From assembly GCF_902489635.1 (NCBI RefSeq), contig NZ_CABUAN010000031.1, forward strand, positions 1 to 25,112: 25,112 bases of DNA, given 5' to 3'. Below, piece by piece: positions 14,125 through 23,244 of the stretch. This DNA is from an uncultured Porphyromonas sp. (lineage in GTDB: Bacteria > Bacteroidota > Bacteroidia > Bacteroidales > Porphyromonadaceae). The notes under the pieces are model-generated. The model made no database searches. It was not told the DNA's origin and saw only the letters and a program-made list of their open reading frames with translations. Position numbers and translations under genes: made by a program. Positions within the stretch are counted from its first letter, which is position 1; each line of letters begins with the position of its first letter.

Positions 14125-15645
14125 ATGAACAAATATCTCAAATACGCACTCCTGACGCTAGGCATAGCCCTCGTCAGTGGTTTCGTCTCGTGGGGGGTAG
14201 TACGTGCCACCCTCAGAAGTGCAACATCTGCAGACGGCTCTTCCTACTCCATCCTAGGCCAGAGCAACTACCCTAGCTCAGAAAACGACTACGGCTTCCT
14301 ACAATCCGACTACGAGCTCACCTCCAGCCGTACCGTAGGCAACGCCCCCGACCTCTCTCCCGCGGCTGAGCTAGCAGTACAAGCGGTCGTACACATCAAG
14401 GTAGAGGGCGAGCAGACCATCGACTATATAGATCCTTTCGAGTTTTTCTTTGGCGGGGGACGAGGCTTCGATCGTCCGCAGTCACGCACCGTCACCAGCT
14501 TCGGCTCTGGGGTCATCATCAGCACCGACGGATACATTATCACCAACAATCACGTAGTCGAGGGGGCTAAGAGCATCTCCGTCTCCCTCAACGATGGTCG
14601 CTCCTTTGACGCCAAGTTCATCGGGTCCGACCCCACCGTAGACATTGCCCTGCTCAAGGTCAATGCTAAGGATCTGCCCACCATTCCCTTTGGCGATAGT
14701 GACAAGATCCAGCTCGGTGAGTGGGTACTGGCCGTGGGCAACCCCTTTAACCTGACAGGCACCGTCACCGCTGGTATCATCAGTGCCAAGGCGCGTAGCA
14801 CCGCTGTCGAGGGTCCTCAAGGCACGGCACAGATAGCTCGCTACATACAGACGGACGCTGCCGTAAATCGCGGTAACAGTGGCGGTGCTCTTGTAGATGC
14901 TCAGGGACGACTCATCGGTATCAACACCATGATCTTCTCCGAGACAGGCAACTACTCAGGCTACTCCTTTGCTGTCCCCATCAATACCGCTGCCAAGATC
15001 GTTAGCGACCTCAAGAAGTACGGCTCCGTGCAGCGCGCTGTCCTAGGCATCATCGGAGGAACGGTCAATGAGGATGTCAAAAAGGAGAAGAACCTCAAGG
15101 TCTCTCAGGGTGTCTACGTCAACGAGTTCTCAGAGGTCAGTGCAGCTTACGCTGCTGGCATCGAGGAGGGTGACGTCATCGTAGGCATCGATGGCAATAA
15201 GATCACCGATATGGGTGAGCTACAAGAGCGCATCGGACGTTGCCGTCCTGGCGACACCATCGTCGTCACGGTAGACCGTAAGGGCACTAAGCGAGACTTC
15301 AAGGTTACGCTCAAAAACGATGAGGGCAGCACCGAGATCGTTAAGAGAGACAGCAGTAGCCTCCTCGGAGCCACCCTGCGCGAGATCTCGGGCGATCAGC
15401 TACGCAAGCAAGGCGTCAGCTATGGCCTGGAGGTCGTCAAGGTAGGCAAAGGGAAGCTCCAAGAGGCTGGTATCAAGGAGGGCTTTATCATCCTCTCGAT
15501 CAATAATAAGGCTGTACGCAGTGTTTCGGCAGCACGCAAGCTGGTCGATGCAGCTCAGAAGACCCGTCGTGGTGACAAAGCGATACTAGTCAAGGGCTTC
15601 TATCCTGGAGGCTCTATGAAGTACTACGCTATCGACCTGAGCTAG
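14125..15645 (+). CDS. degP: DegP/HtrA family serine protease
   Basis: A 506-residue Do-type periplasmic protease with an N-terminal signal or anchor helix (about 7-25). The trypsin-like domain (about 80-290) has the full triad: H143 in TNNHVV, D173 in TVDIALLKV and S252 in RGNSGGAL. Two PDZ domains follow, at about 300-400 (AAYAAGIEEGDVIVGIDGN) and 415-500 (LQEAGIKEGFIILSINN). It degrades or refolds damaged envelope proteins. Two PDZ domains and the long Q-linker/LA-loop segment (DYIDPFEFFFGGGRGFDRPQ) are normal for the family. It stands alone between two terminators, after the ppiD-like chaperone. I see no TAnnTTTG box in the 140 bases upstream, so it may depend on another sigma factor. Confidence 0.95.
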   Translation: MNKYLKYALLTLGIALVSGFVSWGVVRATLRSATSADGSSYSILGQSNYPSSENDYGFLQSDYELTSSRTVGNAPDLSPAAELAVQAVVHIKVEGEQTIDYIDPFEFFFGGGRGFDRPQSRTVTSFGSGVIISTDGYIITNNHVVEGAKSISVSLNDGRSFDAKFIGSDPTVDIALLKVNAKDLPTIPFGDSDKIQLGEWVLAVGNPFNLTGTVTAGIISAKARSTAVEGPQGTAQIARYIQTDAAVNRGNSGGALVDAQGRLIGINTMIFSETGNYSGYSFAVPINTAAKIVSDLKKYGSVQRAVLGIIGGTVNEDVKKEKNLKVSQGVYVNEFSEVSAAYAAGIEEGDVIVGIDGNKITDMGELQERIGRCRPGDTIVVTVDRKGTKRDFKVTLKNDEGSTEIVKRDSSSLLGATLREISGDQLRKQGVSYGLEVVKVGKGKLQEAGIKEGFIILSINNKAVRSVSAARKLVDAAQKTRRGDKAILVKGFYPGGSMKYYAIDLS

Positions 15646-15694
15646 TCTACAGAGATGTAGCAATTGGCTTAAGCAGAGCCATACGCTCCTAGAG

Positions 15695-15730
15695 TACGGG
15701 CGATCCTAACGGGTCGCCCGTATTTTTTTG
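15695..15730 (+). terminator. Terminator of the HtrA gene
   Basis: Arms TACGGGCGA and TCGCCCGTA, ten-base loop, followed directly by seven T. It begins 50 bases after the stop codon. Confidence 0.9.
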
Positions 15731-15746
15731 CCCCTTAGAGCCGTGT

Positions 15747-15773
15747 GAGACTGTTGCAAAAGTCAATAGTCTC
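15747..15773. repeat. MITE core palindrome between convergent genes
   Basis: One-base variant of the core (right arm CAATAGTCTC) in the gap between the htrA terminator and the end of the giant minus-strand gene. No target duplication is visible. Confidence 0.75.
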
Positions 15774-15779
15774 AAAGCA

Positions 15780-15815
15780 GTAGCCCCACCCGGCACGATG
15801 ACCGAGTGGGGCTAC
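15780..15815 (-). terminator. Terminator-like hairpin after the giant T9SS gene
   Basis: Arms GTAGCCCCAC and GTGGGGCTAC, 10 bp each, 16-base loop, 70 bases beyond the stop codon. The following bases on the minus strand (TGCTTTGAG) are only weakly T-rich. Confidence 0.6.
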
Positions 15816-15884
15816 GCATGTTGTGAAGCTCAGGCTCCGCTTGTCAGAGGATGCTCTCCGTCGGAGCCTGTAGCTGTGAAGTCG

Positions 15885-18800
15885 CTAGAGGATCAGTCGG
15901 AAGGTGCGTACCTCGCCCGCCTTGTGGGCTGCGACGACGTAGACACCAGACTGGAATGGCTCAGCGATGAGCTGCTCAGGCTCAGTGATCTGGTAGTGAC
16001 CTACCTGAGCACCGCTAGCTGTGTAGAGCTCGATGGTCGCACCCTGTAGACCCAGCACGAGGATACCCTCGGGGGTAGCTATGACACGTGCGGTCTCGCC
16101 GTTGATAGCGTCGATAGCAGTTGCCTGTGGGGTGACGATGATGAGCTGCTCAGAGCAGAGTCTCGTCTCGCCCTGACGCGCTGTGACGGTCACACGGTAA
16201 GCGGTCTGCTCGCTGAGGTCAACGAACGGTAGCGTGATGCGACCATCTTGTAGCGTGGGCGGAGCCTGGAGTGGAGAGAGTTCGCCTAGAGGCGAGCCGT
16301 CAGCAGCGATGCTGATGATATCGACAGCCTTAGTATTACCCTCCTTGTCCACCTTAGCCAGCTCGACCATATAGCTCTCAGCCTTGGCAATCGTAGCAAA
16401 GGAGATAGAGAAGCTCTGAGCCTGCAGTGAGCCTGCTACGAGCTTAGCATCTAGCTTACCATCGATAGCCTGAGTCGTGAAGGTGGTCTTACCCTGAGCG
16501 ACCGTCTGCAGAGCGGGCATGATGGTCGCCTCGACGGTGACCTCATAGCGTGTACCCATCTGTAGACCCTCGAGGGTGGTGTAGACGTAACCGTCACGAA
16601 GCTCTAGTGAGCGGAGCTGCTGCGTAGGATCGAGGCGCATCGTCTGCGTCGCACTAGCGTCAGCACCTGCAGGACGATAGCTTACGGTGTAGCTCACCTG
16701 CGTGGGGAGTGCCTGCCAGCGTACCTGCGCTGTCGTTTCGGTCGTTGCCATCACCTCGAGTGCTATCTGCTCCTTGGCGGGCTTTGCAGAGGCATCCTGC
16801 TTAATGTGCAGGTTGTCCATCGCAAAGTAGCTAGGCGCATAGCTGTCGCTCGACAGGATGGAGAACTTAAGCGTCTTGACCTCACCGAGAGAGGAGAGGT
16901 CGACCCACTTCCAGTCGTTGACCACTTCGCGCTTCTTATTGCGATAGTCGATGAGTGGTACCTCGACCTTCTTACCATTGTCAGCCGTGATAGTCACGAT
17001 AAAGAAGCTGCCCTCCTCAAAGGCGGGACGACCGTAGTTCTTATCGCCCTGGGTGGCAAAGCTCTTGACCCACGCGGTGTTGGTCAGATAGACACCCTCG
17101 AGCTGCACCTTGCGGTCGCTGCTAGGCATGACCGTGACGACGGGGTTGTAGGTACCCCATGCTGGATTGTCACCTGGGCAGTAAGCCACGGCATACTGCT
17201 TGGACTTACCCTCCAGCTCCTGACCACCACCGACGACGTTGTTGTATTGTTGCGTCAAGTCGCCCGTGTAGGTCGTATCGGCACTAGCTGCTAGGGCAAA
17301 GCCGCTCCAGCTATTCCACTCAGCATTGTAGCTGTTGGAGAAAGCAAACGAACCGCTACCGAATGGAGCCTTCTGATTGTAAGGCTCTTCGCTAGCGAGT
17401 GGCTGCTCCTCAAAGGTTGCCACCATAGCCTCACCGTGTAGACCATTGACGTAGACATAGACGCTCTCAGTGACTTGGCTACCAGCAGCGTCCGTCACAG
17501 TGACACTGTAGCGTGTCGTCTGCGTAGGAGCTACGGAGACAGTCTGCAGTGAGTCGCCTTGTGACCACTCGTAGCTATAAGGCGCTACGCCACGGATCAC
17601 CTGAGCCGTCAGCTGAGCCTGCTGCCCGAGATTGATGCTTACGGGAGCGATAGCGAGCTGCATAGCGAGGGCATCGCCGTTGTAGTCATCGATCCATAGC
17701 TTGCCACGGCTCTCGAGGGTCACCTCACGGATGTCGCCTCTCTGAGCCAGGTCTACGTAAGCCCACTCCTGCTCAGTAGCGGGGAGCGTGATACGCGTAC
17801 CACCATCGATGCGCATATAGACGGGGCGGTCAGCCATAAGCGAGAAGCCTCGCTGTGGTATCTTGCTCTTAGAGTTGGTCACGGTGATGGTCACCTTGTC
17901 GCCCGCCATCTCAGCAATCTGATTGAGTGAGCGGGTGAAGTCCTCGACAACCTTGACTCCTGCGAAGCTATTGGTCCCTGAGTAGACGACATCACCCTCT
18001 ATGGTGCGGTTGTCCTTCTCAAAGGTAGCCACTCGCGTAGGCATATAGGTAGTAGTAAAGGTGAAGAGGAGCTCAGGCTCGGCATCCTTATTATTGAGCG
18101 TACCGTGGAGGAGTCCATAGACCTCATAAGTGGTCTCAGGCTCTAGCCCCATGATGGTAAACTCAGTCGCACGCTTGCCAAGAGCGGTGAAGTGTCTGCC
18201 CTTGTCTCGTATCGTAGCGGCATCTGGAGCTGTCGTAGCCTCCTCGCCCTTTGCAATCGTCATCAGGTAGACGTCGGTCATTTGGTCTGGCTCGACAGAA
18301 ATCGTAGCGGACTGATGTAGCGCACGAACTACCTGCTTGTTGATGAGCTTAGGAGCCTCGTCAGTTACATTAGGATCCTGCTCGTAAGCACCGACAGTCG
18401 GATGCTCATTGTCACGAGCAGTGCCGAGGATGTCCGTCGTGACAGCAGCGTGCGGAGCACCCTGTGGTAGTACGGTCATATCCTTCGGGTAGAGTACCTT
18501 GTCAGAGACGAAGGCTACCTCTACGACCTTGGATGCTGTGCTCTTTGTCGCCTCCTGATAGTTGGTTGCGTCGTACTTCTTACCCTTAGCGGTAATGAGT
18601 ACGCCCTTGCTGTCAGAGGTGTAGAGCGCATTGCGGTCGCAAGTGAGCTGCTTGTTGGGGAGCGGTTGATTGCTAAAGAGGATGCCTCCACCGTCTCGGT
18701 TCTGCAGGATGTTGTCTGAGAGCTGAGACGAAGAGATATCGCCGTTGAGCATAAGGAGTGCTGTACTCTTGCCGTCACGAGCTATAGCGGTGTTGAAGAC

Positions 18801-21800
18801 AAAGTTCAGTCCCGTAACGTTGCTCGCCTTAAAGGCACGGCTATCAGAAGAGCCACGCGTGATGCGGATCACATTGTTGGCAACGAGTAGCCCCTCGCCC
18901 TGCACCTCACGGACAGAGATGCCGTGTAGTGAACTGAGTTTATAGGCCTCGGGCTGTGTCAGGTCAAAGTCATTGCCTATGACCTTGGCATCTGTGTGGA
19001 AGGTCGCATCAATACCGATGTACTCCCTCTGAGGAGCGATCTGCTGTACCATCTCGTTGCCCTCGATAAGGACTTCGGAGGAACGAATGACATAGATTGC
19101 CTTGCCACTATGATCTACGAAGCGGTTGTTGCGCACCGTGTAGCCCTTGCCTACGGGGTTGGCTACAGTACTGGTACCTCCAATCTGTAGAGCAATGTGT
19201 CCACCCTCAAAGAGCGAGTTCTCAACCAAGACATCACAGCTCTGTGCGTGTGGATTGCTGGCTGCCTCTATCTTGACAAGGTGTGGAGACATGTTGTAGT
19301 TCATATTGCTCGTGTTCTTGGTGTAGACGTGGCAATTGTCCATCGTGAAGTGCGACGAGTTCTCCTGAACGTAGACCATCGTTGGGAATCCGAGGTCCGT
19401 CGAGTGAATCGTCATATTGCGCAGCGTCACGTAGGGGGTATTGCGTACGGTCATCACACCATAATACTCACGATAAGCATTTGGTCCCGTAGGCTTATTG
19501 TAGCCATTGGCAGAGATAACGACCTCGTCACGAGAGTTGCCGAGACCAACGATGGTGATGCTGTTCTTGGCAGAGGCTCCGGGGACATGCTCTAGGAGAA
19601 CTGTCTCAGGATACTCACCAGGCTCCACCTCTACGGTGACAGCACCAGAGACGCCCTGCTTGGTTAGATCCTTAGCGGCTACAGCTAGACTCTTGTAAGT
19701 GGCGGCACTGCTAGAGCCAACACGGAGCGTGCCTTGTAGTCCGCCCTGGCGCGTCTTCGTGTCAAAGGGCTGCTCCTGCTTCACATCGTACTTGGTACCT
19801 CCGATGGTCACACTCTTGGCAGAGACTGAGATAGGTGTGCCTGCCTTGAGGTCGCCAGCGAGCTGAGCCTTGACCCAGTAGTACTGCGTGCGGGGTAGCG
19901 TCAGCGTTTCGGCGGGGTCAAGCTTAAAGATGACCTCCGTCTGCGTAGCTTGTGGCTTGGTCGTTGCTATCAGATGAGCTTCGTCAAACTCACTGATGGC
20001 TCCCGTAGCGTAGAGTGCGAGCTCCTCGATGCCTTCGCTAGAGATCTCTAGCTGTAGCTTCTCGAGGGTCGTCTTGCCTCTTTCACCAGCGGTGGTTAGG
20101 TCGATGCGTACAGCGGGCAGTGAGCTACCCGAGAGTACGCCCTGCTTGTCTGCGGGGAGAGCCGTGGCGGAGACCTTCTCGACGAAGAGGTCGCGAGGCT
20201 TGACGCTCTCTACACGAGCAGCCCAGCCGTAAGCGTATTCATTTGAACTCTTATAGTAGACTGTCAGCGAGCCGTCCTGCTCTTGCGAGACAAAGGTCCT
20301 GACACCAGTCTGCTTGAGTATATTGTTGTCACCTGTGGAGAGCAGCTTGCTCTTGACCGTGTGGTCACGTCCTGAGTAGATACCGAAGGTGGCACTTCTT
20401 AGATTTATTGAGTCGATCGTGAGAGTTACCACCTCGCCTTCGTGGGCTGGGAGGAAGGTCACGTACGACCCTATGTTCTTGAGCACCTTGCCATCGGGAC
20501 CGCCCTCGTCGTAGTACGATAGGGGCGTGGTGACGGTCACCACCTTATTGTCGCCCGATGATGGGTGGTTGAAGATGTTGACCAGCTTGTACGATCCCTT
20601 AGGATCAGCGTTGCGAACGTCAATAGGCTTACCAGAGACAGTTAGCTTGGTGATAGCCACGTCTATGCTGTCAACTGCTGGAGCATCCTTGCGAATGTCT
20701 AGTGCGAGGATGTAGCTATTGGCAAACTCCCTCAGCGTGCCGTACTTCTGCAGTGAGTCGGTCGGTAAGTCTACGCTTCGCATCGTTGGCTCTACCTGAG
20801 CAGCAGCGATGAGCTTGTTCGCATCGAGCGTACCCTCAGCCGTAGCGGCGTAGAGAGCTACGCGCTCGATCTGAGGTGCGCCACCCTTGAGGTCCACCGT
20901 GAGCCCGTCCATGTGGATTGGCTTGCGGTCACCGATCGTATGTATGTCAAGAGCTAAAACTTGGTTCTGCTCAGAGCCGACAGCGATGAAGGGTAGCTCG
21001 AGCTGCTTTGCAGCGGCTGAGTCAACCTTCATATCCTGTGGCAGGTACTGCTTGACCTGACCACGCCAGCCTAGCGAGCCGGAAGCACCTTTAGCATCAA
21101 AGACAAAGGTCAGAGCCTTCTGCGTAGAGCGGATGTAGTCGGCAGGTTTCGTCTTGAAGGCTTCCCGATTGGGCTTTAGCTCAAAGAGCAGAGGAGCCGT
21201 GGCATCCTCGCCGTCATAGATCCGAAGCGTAGGCTTGCTACCCCAAGAGGAGAAGTAGAAGTCCCACTCGTTGATGTCTAGCTGGATGACGTTGTCTGGA
21301 GCGGTCGCCTCAAAGGTGACGCTACGCTCGCCTGCGTCGGTGTCATATCCCGTGGTAAGGCTGTGCTTGAGCTGAGGCATAAAGTCCCAAGGCTCGTACA
21401 CCTTGACATGATGCTTACCGAGGGTGAGCACCATCTTATTCATTACCTCTAGAGCCTCCGTGCGGGTGCGCTCCTTCTCGGGAAGCGTTTTCTCGCCTGC
21501 TGAGAGGTGGAGCTTGTCAATGGAGAGGTTAACCTTATTGCCCTTGTGAGCAGTCTCCTGGAGATCTACAGCTAGGTAGAAGTGGTTAGCCCCCTCGCGC
21601 AGTGCTTGAGGCGTGGGGAGTGTGGCGGTGAGTGCCTCGGCAAAGTCCCAGCGAGCGATCTCCTTAGCCTTCGTAAAGTCATCTACGATAGGGCTGTAGT
21701 AGAGAGCCACCTGAGCCACATCTGTCGTCTTGCTGATAGAGCTCAGGTCTAGACGCTGCAGTGTGACAGGGTCTTTGGTTCCCTTAGCAACGAGCGTGAA

Positions 21801-23219
21801 GGCAACCATACCGACCTTCTGGATGCCTGCATTGATGGGCATCGCAAAGGTATCGACCTCGATGGTTCTACCCGAGAGCGAGTCAACCACCATCGGCACT
21901 GGATCGATCTGAGAGACCAGAGCCTCAAAGCCAGCCTTGGGAGTCCCCGTATTCGTTACGAGACGGATCGTCAGACTTCCGTCAGGAGCTGTTGAAGTTG
22001 CCTTGTAAGCCTTCTCCTTGTTGAGCTTGATGATGAGGTTGTCTGCGTTAACTTCTGAGCCATTGTACACCTCAACGAAGTCAGCAAGACTAATAGAAGA
22101 GTAGCTAAAGAGATCTAGCTTCGTAAAGTCTACCTGAATCACCTTGCCGGTAGTCTCCGGCTTGAAGGCAGCGTATCCGTCAAACTTCTCACTGATCGGC
22201 TCATACTTACCGCCATCGTCGTATAGTGTCAGCGACTTATCACCTATGGTATAGGTTTTCGGAGTCTTAGCGAGTGCATAAGCATCCTCTACGGTGAGCG
22301 TCTTAGGCTCTTGGAGCGTTACGGCGTGATCGCCCAGAGTCGTCGTCAGCTTCGTCGTAGCGATATCGATACGGCTACCAGCCGCCACGTCGCTCTTGAG
22401 GTCAACGACCAGAACTAGATCATAGTTAGGCTCAGAGAGCGTGTACTCCTTAGAGAGTGTGATCGTACCCTCGGCAGAGACTTCAGTCGTCTTGCCGAGT
22501 AGCTTGTCAGCGTCTAGCTGTTTGGGCTTACGGCGGTTTGCCTCGTAGAGGTATATCGCCGTGATGTCGCTCGGCTTTGTCTCGCTGAGCTTATAGTGCA
22601 GAGCCGTCAGCTGGGGAGCCTTGGCTAGTCCCTCGGTTGTAATCTTGAGGTTAGAGACGATGAGCGACTGCTCACCGATGTAAGGGTCGTGGCTAGCGCT
22701 CTTGTTCTCAAGGATAGAGGCAACCCGGATCGCAGGCTGATCGACCGTACGTACGATGATCTTAAAGCCGGCACCTGGATTAGCCTTCGTCTTGCTGCCG
22801 ATCGTTATCTGACCGGACTTGTCACTGGCGCGAAGCTTAAGGGGCAGCGTTGGTCTATCCGCCTTGGTAAACTTCCTAATAATTAATTTCTCGTTAGGCG
22901 AAGACCAACTAGTGAAAGGTGCTGCACCCTCGAGGATGTAAAGCTCGTCTTGATTGTCTAAGGCAAGCTCCTGTATCTCTATCTCGATACATTTGCCAGC
23001 TTGCTCTGGCGTGAAGACGATCTTGCCCGTCTCGCTTGCCAAAGCATTGCCGTCGGCTCCTCCACTATCGTAGAGGATCAGCGGGGTGTCTCCTACCTTA
23101 TGCTCGTTACCATAGGTCGAGGTGGGCATCAAGAGCGTGTTGTCCTCTTGTCCCCACACGATCGGTGGCAGGAGTAACCAGCAGAGTAGTAGGAGCGTTG
23201 TCGTTACTGTTCTTTGCAT
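15885..23219 (-). CDS. Giant T9SS-exported multidomain protein with an embedded DUF4465 (BtuH-like) domain
   Basis: A 2444-residue surface protein. A signal peptide ends near residue 24 (IVWGQ). Four CUB-like modules follow (about 40-155, 330-440, 606-728, 900-1006; each with a YDSGGxDG-type start, a FxPxxxGxxIxI strand and a late GW/GF strand), alternating with four modules like the sialidase-associated BNR_assoc_N domain (about 165-320, 443-600, 730-895, 1008-1150; VALYYSP, NHFYLAVDL). Next come a right-handed beta-helix (about 1160-1620), an Fn3-like part, a PKD-like part (1860-1923), DUF4465 (about 1930-2140; WSGFALAASADTTYTG, QYAVAYCPG, MDNLHI), two Fn3-like domains and a T9SS type A sorting domain (about 2372-2444, ending GVYVVAAHKAGEVRTFRLIL). 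The gene is 25 bases behind its neighbour under a cobalamin riboswitch. DUF4465 and the riboswitch suggest corrinoid capture at the cell surface; other modules suggest binding of glycans or proteins. No catalytic site was recognised. Confidence 0.85.
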   Translation of the reverse strand: MQRTVTTTLLLLCWLLLPPIVWGQEDNTLLMPTSTYGNEHKVGDTPLILYDSGGADGNALASETGKIVFTPEQAGKCIEIEIQELALDNQDELYILEGAAPFTSWSSPNEKLIIRKFTKADRPTLPLKLRASDKSGQITIGSKTKANPGAGFKIIVRTVDQPAIRVASILENKSASHDPYIGEQSLIVSNLKITTEGLAKAPQLTALHYKLSETKPSDITAIYLYEANRRKPKQLDADKLLGKTTEVSAEGTITLSKEYTLSEPNYDLVLVVDLKSDVAAGSRIDIATTKLTTTLGDHAVTLQEPKTLTVEDAYALAKTPKTYTIGDKSLTLYDDGGKYEPISEKFDGYAAFKPETTGKVIQVDFTKLDLFSYSSISLADFVEVYNGSEVNADNLIIKLNKEKAYKATSTAPDGSLTIRLVTNTGTPKAGFEALVSQIDPVPMVVDSLSGRTIEVDTFAMPINAGIQKVGMVAFTLVAKGTKDPVTLQRLDLSSISKTTDVAQVALYYSPIVDDFTKAKEIARWDFAEALTATLPTPQALREGANHFYLAVDLQETAHKGNKVNLSIDKLHLSAGEKTLPEKERTRTEALEVMNKMVLTLGKHHVKVYEPWDFMPQLKHSLTTGYDTDAGERSVTFEATAPDNVIQLDINEWDFYFSSWGSKPTLRIYDGEDATAPLLFELKPNREAFKTKPADYIRSTQKALTFVFDAKGASGSLGWRGQVKQYLPQDMKVDSAAAKQLELPFIAVGSEQNQVLALDIHTIGDRKPIHMDGLTVDLKGGAPQIERVALYAATAEGTLDANKLIAAAQVEPTMRSVDLPTDSLQKYGTLREFANSYILALDIRKDAPAVDSIDVAITKLTVSGKPIDVRNADPKGSYKLVNIFNHPSSGDNKVVTVTTPLSYYDEGGPDGKVLKNIGSYVTFLPAHEGEVVTLTIDSINLRSATFGIYSGRDHTVKSKLLSTGDNNILKQTGVRTFVSQEQDGSLTVYYKSSNEYAYGWAARVESVKPRDLFVEKVSATALPADKQGVLSGSSLPAVRIDLTTAGERGKTTLEKLQLEISSEGIEELALYATGAISEFDEAHLIATTKPQATQTEVIFKLDPAETLTLPRTQYYWVKAQLAGDLKAGTPISVSAKSVTIGGTKYDVKQEQPFDTKTRQGGLQGTLRVGSSSAATYKSLAVAAKDLTKQGVSGAVTVEVEPGEYPETVLLEHVPGASAKNSITIVGLGNSRDEVVISANGYNKPTGPNAYREYYGVMTVRNTPYVTLRNMTIHSTDLGFPTMVYVQENSSHFTMDNCHVYTKNTSNMNYNMSPHLVKIEAASNPHAQSCDVLVENSLFEGGHIALQIGGTSTVANPVGKGYTVRNNRFVDHSGKAIYVIRSSEVLIEGNEMVQQIAPQREYIGIDATFHTDAKVIGNDFDLTQPEAYKLSSLHGISVREVQGEGLLVANNVIRITRGSSDSRAFKASNVTGLNFVFNTAIARDGKSTALLMLNGDISSSQLSDNILQNRDGGGILFSNQPLPNKQLTCDRNALYTSDSKGVLITAKGKKYDATNYQEATKSTASKVVEVAFVSDKVLYPKDMTVLPQGAPHAAVTTDILGTARDNEHPTVGAYEQDPNVTDEAPKLINKQVVRALHQSATISVEPDQMTDVYLMTIAKGEEATTAPDAATIRDKGRHFTALGKRATEFTIMGLEPETTYEVYGLLHGTLNNKDAEPELLFTFTTTYMPTRVATFEKDNRTIEGDVVYSGTNSFAGVKVVEDFTRSLNQIAEMAGDKVTITVTNSKSKIPQRGFSLMADRPVYMRIDGGTRITLPATEQEWAYVDLAQRGDIREVTLESRGKLWIDDYNGDALAMQLAIAPVSINLGQQAQLTAQVIRGVAPYSYEWSQGDSLQTVSVAPTQTTRYSVTVTDAAGSQVTESVYVYVNGLHGEAMVATFEEQPLASEEPYNQKAPFGSGSFAFSNSYNAEWNSWSGFALAASADTTYTGDLTQQYNNVVGGGQELEGKSKQYAVAYCPGDNPAWGTYNPVVTVMPSSDRKVQLEGVYLTNTAWVKSFATQGDKNYGRPAFEEGSFFIVTITADNGKKVEVPLIDYRNKKREVVNDWKWVDLSSLGEVKTLKFSILSSDSYAPSYFAMDNLHIKQDASAKPAKEQIALEVMATTETTAQVRWQALPTQVSYTVSYRPAGADASATQTMRLDPTQQLRSLELRDGYVYTTLEGLQMGTRYEVTVEATIMPALQTVAQGKTTFTTQAIDGKLDAKLVAGSLQAQSFSISFATIAKAESYMVELAKVDKEGNTKAVDIISIAADGSPLGELSPLQAPPTLQDGRITLPFVDLSEQTAYRVTVTARQGETRLCSEQLIIVTPQATAIDAINGETARVIATPEGILVLGLQGATIELYTASGAQVGHYQITEPEQLIAEPFQSGVYVVAAHKAGEVRTFRLIL

Positions 23220-23244
23220 AGTAATTGAGTGAATATATAGTTTG

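Noticed and set aside
16806..17294. 162-codon open frame on the plus strand inside the giant gene
   Set aside because: It is antisense to the DUF4465-coding part, has no recognisable domain and arises from codon bias of the real gene.
19197..19595. 132-codon plus-strand open frame opposite the beta-helix region
   Set aside because: No domain, no promoter or leader, and it lies fully within a well-supported minus-strand gene.
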